Source of the DNA: Salegentibacter sp.
GTDB taxonomy: Bacteria; Bacteroidota; Bacteroidia; Flavobacteriales; Flavobacteriaceae
Assembly (NCBI GenBank): GCA_024635815.1
Contig: JAGXIG010000061.1
Span: 1 to 12,554, forward strand
Length of the DNA stretch: 12,554 nt
Direction: 5' to 3'
Under the pieces are notes generated by a model that had not been told where the DNA came from, made no database searches, and was given only the letters and a program-made list of their open reading frames with translations. The position numbers were made by a program, and so were the translations under genes. Below, piece by piece: positions 1 through 6,348 of this stretch; the stretch's first letter is position 1, and the number at the start of each line of letters is the position of its first letter.

Positions 1-675
1 ATGTTTATCACTATAAACGATTTTGAGGGCGAATCTTTCAGTGGGACAATTCAGGTGCAATCTTCAAGACCGGTTTACGGATCTAGTATGATTAGCCCGA
101 TATTAAATTTTAACGATGCGCAATTCAGCTTTAATTATCGCGAATATCAGCCTTTAAATTACAGCCAGAATTCCTTTTCAAACAACCTAGTTTCCGTAGT
201 TTCATTTTATGTGTACACCATTTTAGGAATGGACGCCGATACTTTTGCTCCTGAAGGCGGAACAGAATATTACCAGGAAGCCAACCGTATAGTAAATACG
301 GCACAACAAAGTGGTCGAACTGGCTGGAGTGGTGCCGATGGGCAAAGCTCACGTTTTAGATTAAATTCTGATCTGCTCTCAAATATGTTTGCTGAATATC
401 GTATTGCTTTATATGAATATCACCGGCAGGGACTGGATGTAATGCATAAAGACCCAGAGGCCGGGAAATTGGCTATTGCTGATGCAATTGAGAATTTAAC
501 AACTATGAATTCCAGGAGGGCAAATTCTTTACTTCTTAGAAGTTTCTTTGATGCTAAAGCCGATGAGGTAACCCAAATTTTTAGCGATGGCCCCGAAATT
601 AATCGCCCAGGTTTAAGCGAGACTTTAAGCGGCCTGGCACCTCGATATGCCCGAAACTGGAGAAACCTGCAATAA
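1..675 (+). CDS. porD: PorD-like (DUF4835) type IX secretion protein, 3' part
   Basis: The reading frame is open from the first base and stops at TAA 673-675, leaving 224 residues. Recognition rests on family-like segments: FEGESFSGTIQVQSSRPVYG near the start, then NLVSVVSFYVYTILGMDADTF, and a C-terminal half containing EYRIALYEYHRQGLD. These fit the DUF4835 family, annotated as PorD in type IX secretion systems. Members are usually near 290-300 residues with an N-terminal signal peptide, so the first part of the gene probably lies outside the window. The ATG at position 1 is probably an internal methionine, since no signal peptide follows it. PorD is associated with the Por secretion apparatus of Bacteroidota; its biochemical role is poorly defined. 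The gene lies upstream of recN on the same strand with a 162-bp gap. Family assignment is from memory of conserved segments. Confidence 0.8.
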   Translation: MFITINDFEGESFSGTIQVQSSRPVYGSSMISPILNFNDAQFSFNYREYQPLNYSQNSFSNNLVSVVSFYVYTILGMDADTFAPEGGTEYYQEANRIVNTAQQSGRTGWSGADGQSSRFRLNSDLLSNMFAEYRIALYEYHRQGLDVMHKDPEAGKLAIADAIENLTTMNSRRANSLLLRSFFDAKADEVTQIFSDGPEINRPGLSETLSGLAPRYARNWRNLQ

Positions 676-837
676 AGAATTTTTACTTCATAAACGAGAT
701 TTAAATGCTCTATCCTGCTATCCAGATGCCGCTAAATTCTAAATTTTCCCTTTTATTATTGCTTGTGGACGCACTTGAAAGTTTATTGTTGATTGGGAGT
801 AATTTCTCCCGTATATTTATCGCAAATTTAATTCACT

Positions 838-2490
838 TTGCTCACAGCTCTATCCATAAAAAATTACGCCTTAATTGAAGATATAAATATTAAACTTCAG
901 GAAGGCTTTACTATTATTACAGGGGAAACCGGTGCCGGGAAATCGATTATGCTTGGCGCACTGGGACTTCTCTTAGGTAATCGCGCCGATTACGGTAGTA
1001 TTCGAGATGCCGATAAAAAATGCGTGATTGAAGGCTCCTTCAATATATCTAATTATCGCTTAAAAGATTTCTTTGTTTCTGAAGATCTGGATTATGAAGA
1101 AAATACGATAATCAGACGGGAAATCCTTGCCTCGGGTAAGTCACGTGCTTTTGTAAACGATACACCGGTAAAACTCACTTCTTTAAATAAACTTGGCGAA
1201 TATCTTATCGATATCCATAGTCAGCACGAAACCTTGAGTTTGGGAAATAACGATTACCAGTTTCAGGTAATCGATACCATCGCGAACAGCGAAACTTTAC
1301 TTTTGGATTATAAAACCGAACTAAAAGCCCTTAAAAAATTACAAAAACGACTTGTAGAATTAAAAGACGAACAGGCGCAAGCCATCAAAGAATACGATTA
1401 CAATTTATTTCTGCTGAATGAGCTGGAAGAAGCACGTTTAGAAAACGGGATACAGGAAGACCTGGAAACCCGATACGAAGAGTTGAGCAATGTTGAAGAA
1501 TTAACCGAGAATTTAAGTTCGGCTTTAAATTTACTGGAGCAGGAAGAAATTGGAAGCTTAGACAGTTTAAAGCAGGCTCGTGCCTCTTTGACCAGGATTG
1601 CCAGTTTATCTTCAAATTATGAAAATCTACATCAGCGTATAGAAAGTGTGATTATTGAACTAGACGATCTTTCTTCGGAGGTTAACAGCGCCCTGGATAG
1701 GGTAGAAGCCAATCCTGAAGAACTTGAAGCAACCAATCAAAAACTTCAGTTGATTTATAATCTTCAGAAAAAACATTCCGCAGAAAATATTGAAGAATTA
1801 CTGAAGATTAAGGACGAGCTTCAGGAGAAAGTTGCGGTAAGTGAAAATGCCGAAAATGCACTTTCAGAATTAGAAAACGCCATTGTTAAGCAGGAATCCC
1901 GACTGGGCGCTATCGCTGTTAAATTGCACGAAAAACGAAAAGCTATAGTTCCTACCTTCATCAAAGAAGCCGAAGCTTTATTGGGCGATTTAGGAATGCC
2001 TAATGCCCGGTTAAAAATAGATTTAAAGAAAGCTCCGAGTTTTTTTGCCAATGGTCAAGATGAATTAAACTGGTATCTGGCAGCGAATAAAGGTGGCGAT
2101 TTTAAGGAAATTAAAAAAGCAGCTTCTGGCGGGGAACTTTCCAGAATTATGTTGGCTGTAAAAAGTATCCTGGCCGCGCAAAGCAAACTACCGACTATCA
2201 TTTTTGATGAAATAGATACGGGGGTTTCAGGAGATATCGCGCAAAAAATGGCGGGAATCTTACAGCGAATGGGCAATGCAATGCAGGTAATTGCCATTAC
2301 CCACCTTCCGCAAATTGCCGGGAAAGGTAACAGTCATTTTAAAATATTTAAAGAGGATTCGGTGCATACCACCACCACCAAGATCGAAGAATTAAAAGAC
2401 AGCGAGCGGGTAGAAGAGCTGGCGATGATGCTTGGTGGTAAGAATATAGGAGATTCAGCGCGGGCTCACGCACGTGCACTCCTGGATTAA
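838..2490 (+). CDS. recN: DNA repair protein RecN, TTG start
   Basis: RecN is an SMC-like ATPase that acts in recombinational repair of double-strand breaks in the cytoplasm. The 550-residue length is normal for the family. The N-terminus (LSIKNYALIEDINIKL) matches RecN. Walker A GETGAGKS is at residues 29-36, a long Glu/Lys/Leu-rich coiled-coil region spans about 150-370, the ABC signature SGGELS is at 430-435, and Walker B with the catalytic acidic pair (IIFDEID, D457/E458) follows. The end, with an ITHLPQIA stretch and a C-terminal helix, is complete. The start is TTG at 838: an in-frame TAA lies at 829-831, and the next methionine (residue 39) falls after Walker A, so no ATG start can give a working protein. 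No Shine-Dalgarno sequence is seen, as usual for Bacteroidota. A hairpin GGGAG/CTCCC (795-810) lies in the leader. Confidence 0.96.
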   Translation: MLTALSIKNYALIEDINIKLQEGFTIITGETGAGKSIMLGALGLLLGNRADYGSIRDADKKCVIEGSFNISNYRLKDFFVSEDLDYEENTIIRREILASGKSRAFVNDTPVKLTSLNKLGEYLIDIHSQHETLSLGNNDYQFQVIDTIANSETLLLDYKTELKALKKLQKRLVELKDEQAQAIKEYDYNLFLLNELEEARLENGIQEDLETRYEELSNVEELTENLSSALNLLEQEEIGSLDSLKQARASLTRIASLSSNYENLHQRIESVIIELDDLSSEVNSALDRVEANPEELEATNQKLQLIYNLQKKHSAENIEELLKIKDELQEKVAVSENAENALSELENAIVKQESRLGAIAVKLHEKRKAIVPTFIKEAEALLGDLGMPNARLKIDLKKAPSFFANGQDELNWYLAANKGGDFKEIKKAASGGELSRIMLAVKSILAAQSKLPTIIFDEIDTGVSGDIAQKMAGILQRMGNAMQVIAITHLPQIAGKGNSHFKIFKEDSVHTTTTKIEELKDSERVEELAMMLGGKNIGDSARAHARALLD

Positions 2491-2506
2491 AACTATGGCC
2501 TGAAAG

Positions 2507-2514
2507 TAATTTTG
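2507..2514 (+). promoter_or_regulatory. Possible Bacteroidota -7 element upstream of fabI
   Basis: TAATTTTG matches the Bacteroidota -7 consensus TAnnTTTG exactly and lies in the 160-bp recN-fabI gap. No TTG/TTTG -33 element is present at the usual distance upstream. A start near 2520 would give a leader of about 130 bases, long for this phylum, so this is only a candidate. Confidence 0.3.
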
Positions 2515-2650
2515 CTATATTTACGGGCTCAACAAGTAACCAATAATCTCGGGAAAAGCCGGGAAGGTTTGGATTAGAAACTATTTTTTCAAGTTTCTGA
2601 AGAACCTTTTAATATTAAACCCTCAATAAGGGAATAAAAATTAGATCACT

Positions 2651-3472
2651 ATGTCATATAACCTGTTAAAAGGAAAAAAAGGAATTATTTTTGGCGCTCT
2701 AGACGAGAATTCTATTGCCTGGAAAACCGCTGAACGCATCAAGGAAGAAGGCGGTGAGTTTGTGCTTACCAACGCTCCAATCGCTTTAAGAATGGGAACC
2801 ATTAAGGAACTGGCCGAAAAAACCGGATCTGAAGTTATTCCTGCTGATGCTACCAAGATTGAAGACCTGGAAAACCTGGTTGAAAAATCTATGGAGATCC
2901 TTGGCGGAAAAATCGACTTTGTACTTCACGCTATCGGGATGTCTGTAAACGTTAGAAAAGGAAATCATTATACAGAGCAGAATTACGATTTCACCCAAAA
3001 AGGTTGGGATATTTCTGCGGTTTCTTTTCATAAAACTATGCAGGTGCTTTATAAAAAAGAAGCGATGAATGAATGGGGAAGTATTGTGGCGCTTAGCTAT
3101 ATGGCTGCACAACGTGTATTCCCGGATTATAATGATATGGCCGATAACAAAGCTTTTTTAGAATCTATAGCGCGTAGTTTTGGTTATTTCTTCGGGAAAG
3201 ATCATAAAGTAAGAGTAAATACTATTTCACAATCGCTAACTCCAACCACTGCGGGACAGGGAGTAAAAGGGTTTGACGGCTTTATCGCTTATGCCGATAA
3301 AATGTCACCACTTGGAAATGCTACTGCATTAGAGTGCGCCGATTATACCGTAAGCTTGTTCTCTGATCTTACTAAAAAAGTAACGCTTCAAAACCTTTTC
3401 CATGACGGCGGTTTTTCTAATATGGGAGTTAGCCAGGAAGTTATGGAGTCTTTTGTAAAAGGGCAGGAGTAG
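2651..3472 (+). CDS. fabI: Enoyl-[acyl-carrier-protein] reductase (NADH) FabI
   Basis: FabI catalyses the last reduction of each fatty-acid elongation cycle (trans-2-enoyl-ACP to acyl-ACP) in the cytoplasm. The 273-residue protein is a short-chain dehydrogenase/reductase. The nucleotide-binding start KGIIFGALDENSIAW is at about residues 10-24. The segment HAIG (93-96) aligns with the E. coli HSIG segment that contains Gly93. The catalytic Y-x6-K pair is Y160 and K167 in FPDYNDMADNK, with the additional conserved Y150. The C-terminal part contains RVNTISQSLTPTTAGQGV and LFHDGGFSNMG, as in FabI. Length is slightly above the roughly 260 of enterobacterial FabI. The ATG at 2651 gives the expected N-terminus. 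The gene appears to be transcribed alone, with 160 bp before it and a 265-bp repeat-rich gap after it. Confidence 0.96.
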   Translation: MSYNLLKGKKGIIFGALDENSIAWKTAERIKEEGGEFVLTNAPIALRMGTIKELAEKTGSEVIPADATKIEDLENLVEKSMEILGGKIDFVLHAIGMSVNVRKGNHYTEQNYDFTQKGWDISAVSFHKTMQVLYKKEAMNEWGSIVALSYMAAQRVFPDYNDMADNKAFLESIARSFGYFFGKDHKVRVNTISQSLTPTTAGQGVKGFDGFIAYADKMSPLGNATALECADYTVSLFSDLTKKVTLQNLFHDGGFSNMGVSQEVMESFVKGQE

Positions 3473-3494
3473 AAGTAGGTTAATTTTAATACGG

Positions 3495-3691
3495 CGTCTA
3501 GCATATATAGAAGTTCTCATAACTTAGACCTTGAAACCAGTTCAGGGAGACGTGTAATTGAAAAGCAGCTTCAGCGTGACGTTGATTTTGAATACTGAAT
3601 TCACAATTTTACGTCACGCTGAATTTATTTCAACGTCTAATATGAATAGAGTTTCAGTCAACTTAGACTCTGAACCCAGTTCAGGGAGGCG
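3495..3691 (+). repeat. REP-like repeat pair: two 58-bp direct copies around an inverted repeat
   Basis: Copy 1 (3495-3552) and copy 2 (3634-3691) are both 58 bp and align without gaps at 44 of 58 positions. Both start with CGTCTA and share CTTAGAC and CAGTTCAGGGAG near the end. Each copy contains imperfect inverted repeats: GTCTA paired with TAGAC, and in copy 2 CTGAA-cccag-TTCAG. Between them is a perfect 13-bp inverted repeat. The motif style (CGTCACGCTGAATTTATTTC followed by an inverted relative) resembles dispersed palindromic repeats common between genes in Bacteroidota. No transposase is present. Confidence 0.75.
3570..3623 (+). terminator. Perfect 13-bp inverted repeat downstream of fabI
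   Basis: TTCAGCGTGACGT (3570-3582) is the exact reverse complement of ACGTCACGCTGAA (3611-3623), with a 28-base AT-rich loop. It is the strongest stem in the window and sits about 100 bp after the fabI stop. It could end fabI transcription, but there is no clean T-run after it and the loop is long, so it may only be part of the REP-like element. Confidence 0.35.
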
Positions 3692-3737
3692 ATAAGAATA
3701 AATTAATAATTAAAAACCCTCAAATTTAAGCTACCGC

Positions 3738-4745
3738 ATGAGTTTGGAATATTCTTTTGTAATTCCCGTTTATAACCGGCCTGAGGAGGTTAGGGAATTA
3801 CTAGAGAGTATGCTTGAGCTTCAATTTGATAGTAATTTTGAGATTGTGATCGTTGAAGATGGTTCCAGTGTTCCGTCGCAGGAGATCGTAATGCAGTTTC
3901 AGAAGAAACTCAATGTTAGCTATTACTTTAAAAAGAATTCCGGGCCAGGTGATTCCCGGAATTTCGGGATGCGAAAAGCGAAAGGCAACTATTATCTTAT
4001 CCTGGATTCTGATGTTATATTACCCGAAAATTACTTGCAGGAAGTAGATGATTTTCTTCAACAAAATTACTGCGACTGCTTTGGCGGGCCAGATGCTTCA
4101 CATCCTTCATTTAGCAAAACCCAAAAAGCTATAGATTACTCGATGACCTCGTTTTTTACTACCGGGGGAATTCGGGGTAAAAAATCTTCGGTAAACGATT
4201 TTCAGCCGCGGAGTTTTAATATGGGAATTTCCCGAAAAGCATTTGAAGCTTCAGGGGGATTCGGGAAAATTCATCCCGGGGAGGATCCCGATCTTTCCCT
4301 GCGACTTAAAAAACTCGGATTTAAATTATGCTTAATTTTCGAGGCGGTGGTTTTTCATAAACGCCGAATAGACTGGTCAGAATTTTATACCCAGGTGCAA
4401 AAATTCGGAATGGTGCGACCAATTCTTAATAAATGGCATCCGGGTTCGGGAAAGATTACCTATTGGTTTCCGGCAGTATTTAGTTTGGGCTTTTTATTGG
4501 CCATCTTACTTTTAAAACTGGGATTTTGGTGGTTGTTTGTATTATATGCGCTATATTTTGTGCTGATTGCCATTCACGCGGCCATAACTAATAAAAGTTT
4601 AGGAATTGGTTTTTTAGCGGTTTATGCCGCTTTGGTACAATTTTTCGGGTATGGTTCTGGTTTTATGAAATCGATATGGCATATTCATATTTTAAAACAG
4701 GATCCTGAACACGAATTCCCGAATTTATTCTTTAAAAATGTTTAA
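3738..4745 (+). CDS. Membrane-anchored family 2 glycosyltransferase
   Basis: This 335-residue GT-A-fold enzyme should transfer a sugar from a nucleotide donor at the cytoplasmic face of the inner membrane. The acceptor is unknown. Visible motifs are the start FVIPVYNRP (7-15), VEDGSS (39-44), the metal-binding DxD motif DSD (90-92) after a GDSRNFGMRKAKG stretch, and GEDPDLSLRLKKLG with the probable catalytic acidic residues E182/D183. The C-terminus holds two or three hydrophobic segments (about 242-258, 262-282 and 287-309), which anchor the protein. The start ATG at 3738 directly gives the conserved N-terminal strand. The stop overlaps the next gene by 8 bases, indicating one transcript with ybbR-like and coaE. 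No clear promoter is seen in 3692-3737. Similar genes beside YbbR/CoaE genes occur in flavobacteria, but a specific pathway cannot be named. Confidence 0.88.
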   Translation: MSLEYSFVIPVYNRPEEVRELLESMLELQFDSNFEIVIVEDGSSVPSQEIVMQFQKKLNVSYYFKKNSGPGDSRNFGMRKAKGNYYLILDSDVILPENYLQEVDDFLQQNYCDCFGGPDASHPSFSKTQKAIDYSMTSFFTTGGIRGKKSSVNDFQPRSFNMGISRKAFEASGGFGKIHPGEDPDLSLRLKKLGFKLCLIFEAVVFHKRRIDWSEFYTQVQKFGMVRPILNKWHPGSGKITYWFPAVFSLGFLLAILLLKLGFWWLFVLYALYFVLIAIHAAITNKSLGIGFLAVYAALVQFFGYGSGFMKSIWHIHILKQDPEHEFPNLFFKNV

Positions 4746-5694
4746 AAACATAAGATTTAAGCGTATCTCCATTAAAAGATCCAGTCTAAAGACCTTTGGA
4801 TTCTTTTTGCTGTTTGCTTCCCTCATCTGGTTTTTTGTACAGATTTCAAAAGAATATACGCAGGTTATAGATATCCCTGTGTCTTATGTGAATATTCCTA
4901 TGGATAAAAGTATTGCTAAGGAAAGGCCGCAAAATTTAAAATTAAGAATTCAGGATAAAGGCTTCGCTATTTGGTATTACAAGATCTTTAGGCCTGAGGT
5001 AAAATTGGATCTCGGCAAAGCTTTAGAGGCAGATGGGGAACTGGTCTATGATTTTGAAGCCAATCGTGAATTTCTGGAAGACCAGGTAAATATAAATTTT
5101 GAAAAAGCCCGTTTTATTCAGGAAAGTCTTTCTATAAAATATCAGCCGAAAAAGAAAAAAAAGGTAAAAGTAAATCCCGATATCGATTTAAGTTATGCGG
5201 TGGGCTATTCTGCTAACCAGCCGGTTACGTTGCGCCCCGATTCCATTCAGGTAAGCGGGCCTGAAAATATTATTGATACCCTTCAAAGTTTAAAAACCGT
5301 TTATTTAAGGCTTAATAATATAAATACTAATGTTTCAGGGAAAGTAAAGATCGATACTTCCAACCTGGGGATGCTGAGTTTTTACACTAACGAGGTTACT
5401 TATAGCCAGGAGGTAGAGAAGTTTACCGAAGGTAGTGTTAAAGTGCTGGTAGAAATTCTAAATCTGCCGGAAAACACTAATATCTCTATTTTTCCGAAGG
5501 AAGTTTTAGTGTATTACCAGGTTAATTTAAGGCAGTATGAAATGGTGGAAGCTGAAAATTTCAGGGTGGTTTGCGATTATAATGATATAGATGATGGCGA
5601 CGATTTCATTATTGCTAGCATCGTTAAATCGCCTTCCTTTGTTAGGAATCTAAGGCTTAACGAGCGTAAAATTCAATTTGTGATCAAAAGATGA
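4738..5694 (+). CDS. YbbR-like domain protein (CdaR-like)
   Basis: This 318-residue protein has a basic N-terminus, one transmembrane helix at about residues 19-36 (KTFGFFLLFASLIWFFVQIS), and an exported beta-rich remainder. The segment after the helix (SKEYTQVIDIPVSYVNIP) and the later stretch LRPDSIQVSGPENIIDTLQSLKTVYLRL are typical of YbbR domains; at least two such units fit. In Firmicutes the YbbR protein CdaR binds and regulates the diadenylate cyclase CdaA. No cyclase gene is present here, so that role should not be assumed. The gene overlaps the glycosyltransferase by 8 bases and coaE by 4, so translation is probably coupled. A run of five lysines (138-142) is encoded by an A-rich stretch that includes 8 consecutive A at 5155-5162. 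Confidence 0.8.
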   Translation: MFKNIRFKRISIKRSSLKTFGFFLLFASLIWFFVQISKEYTQVIDIPVSYVNIPMDKSIAKERPQNLKLRIQDKGFAIWYYKIFRPEVKLDLGKALEADGELVYDFEANREFLEDQVNINFEKARFIQESLSIKYQPKKKKKVKVNPDIDLSYAVGYSANQPVTLRPDSIQVSGPENIIDTLQSLKTVYLRLNNINTNVSGKVKIDTSNLGMLSFYTNEVTYSQEVEKFTEGSVKVLVEILNLPENTNISIFPKEVLVYYQVNLRQYEMVEAENFRVVCDYNDIDDGDDFIIASIVKSPSFVRNLRLNERKIQFVIKR

Positions 5695-6281
5695 TGGTAG
5701 TCGGACTTACTGGCGGCATTGGCAGCGGGAAAACCACCGTAGCAGGTTTTTTTAAGGAAAAAGGTGTTCCGGTTTATATTGCCGATGAGGCCGGGAAACG
5801 CTTGTTGGAAAGTTCAGGTGATATTCGGGAAAAAGTGATGGCCTTAATTGGCGATAAGGCTTATACCGGTAAAACGCCCAATCGCAAACTTATTGCTTCC
5901 GTAGTATTTAATGATTCCGAAAAACTTGACGCGCTGAACAAGATTATTCACCCGGCCGTTGCGATAGATTTTGAAACATGGAAAGGCAAACAAGATTCGA
6001 CTTACGTAATTTATGAAGCCGCAATTCTATTTGAAGCCGGAGGCTATAAAAAATGTGATGTCAATATTTTGGTGACCGCAGATAAAGAGAAAAAGCTAAA
6101 AAGATTGCAACAACGTGATAATAGTTCTGTTGAAGAAATTGAAGCTAGAATGACCAAACAATGGAGTGATGAGCAGAAGAAAAAACTGGCCGATTTTGAA
6201 ATTAAAAATCACGATTTAGCCCTTACCAGATCTCGGGTTGACGAATTACACGAGATTCTCTTAAAACGAGGTAAAAATTAG
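5691..6281 (+). CDS. coaE: Dephospho-CoA kinase CoaE
   Basis: CoaE phosphorylates the ribose 3'-hydroxyl of dephospho-CoA, the last step of coenzyme A synthesis, in the cytoplasm. The 196-residue length is normal. The P-loop GGIGSGKT is at residues 8-15. YIADEAGK (29-36) corresponds to the conserved D-A-D-K-like motif, with D32 as the likely catalytic acid. LNKIIHPAV is the CoA-binding helix. KRLQQRDNSSVEEIEARM forms the lid region, and FEIKNHD is near the end. Two start codons lie in a row (ATGATG): 5691 overlaps the upstream stop by ATGA, and 5694 overlaps by one base. Both give a family-like start, so the true one is uncertain by one residue. It is the last gene of the glycosyltransferase-ybbR-coaE operon. 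Confidence 0.95.
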   Translation: MMVVGLTGGIGSGKTTVAGFFKEKGVPVYIADEAGKRLLESSGDIREKVMALIGDKAYTGKTPNRKLIASVVFNDSEKLDALNKIIHPAVAIDFETWKGKQDSTYVIYEAAILFEAGGYKKCDVNILVTADKEKKLKRLQQRDNSSVEEIEARMTKQWSDEQKKKLADFEIKNHDLALTRSRVDELHEILLKRGKN

Positions 6282-6287
6282 CAGAAG

Positions 6288-6307
6288 TTTTGTTAACATT
6301 TGGTTAA
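6288..6307 (+). promoter_or_regulatory. Direct repeat, 11-bp period, likely response-regulator site
   Basis: TTTTGTTAA (6288-6296) is followed exactly 11 bp later by TTTGGTTAA (6299-6307), 8 of 9 bases identical. A further TGTTAA is at 6325-6330. Direct repeats one helical turn apart are the usual site form for OmpR/PhoB-type regulators. The repeats lie about 40-60 bp before the expected transcription start of the kinase/regulator operon, where no -33 element is seen. Autoregulation is inferred. The same bases also form a short inverted repeat, TTAAC-N5-GTTAA. Confidence 0.45.
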
Positions 6308-6335
6308 ACGCCGGAAGCCCTAAATGTTAAAATCT

Positions 6336-6343
6336 TACTTTTG
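6336..6343 (+). promoter_or_regulatory. -7 promoter element TAnnTTTG of the kinase/regulator operon
   Basis: TACTTTTG matches the Bacteroidota -7 consensus TAnnTTTG and is followed by C, as is common. It ends 5 bases before the ATG at 6349, so transcription would begin at or within a few bases of the start codon. No TTTG element lies 19-21 bases upstream. Confidence 0.6.
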
Positions 6344-6348
6344 CCAAC

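Noticed and set aside
833..840. TCACTTTG as a -7 promoter element of recN
   Set aside because: It departs from TAnnTTTG at the second base and overlaps the TTG start codon, so transcription would begin inside the gene after the start.
2786..3112. 108-codon minus-strand frame inside fabI
   Set aside because: Complement of a complete FabI with catalytic residues; no independent support.
3495..3691. CRISPR array
   Set aside because: Only two diverged copies, long and unequal structure between them, no cas gene; the internal inverted repeats fit a REP-like element.
4738..5694. Diadenylate cyclase operon (cdaA-cdaR) based on the YbbR gene
   Set aside because: The upstream gene is a glycosyltransferase, and no cyclase domain is encoded in the window.
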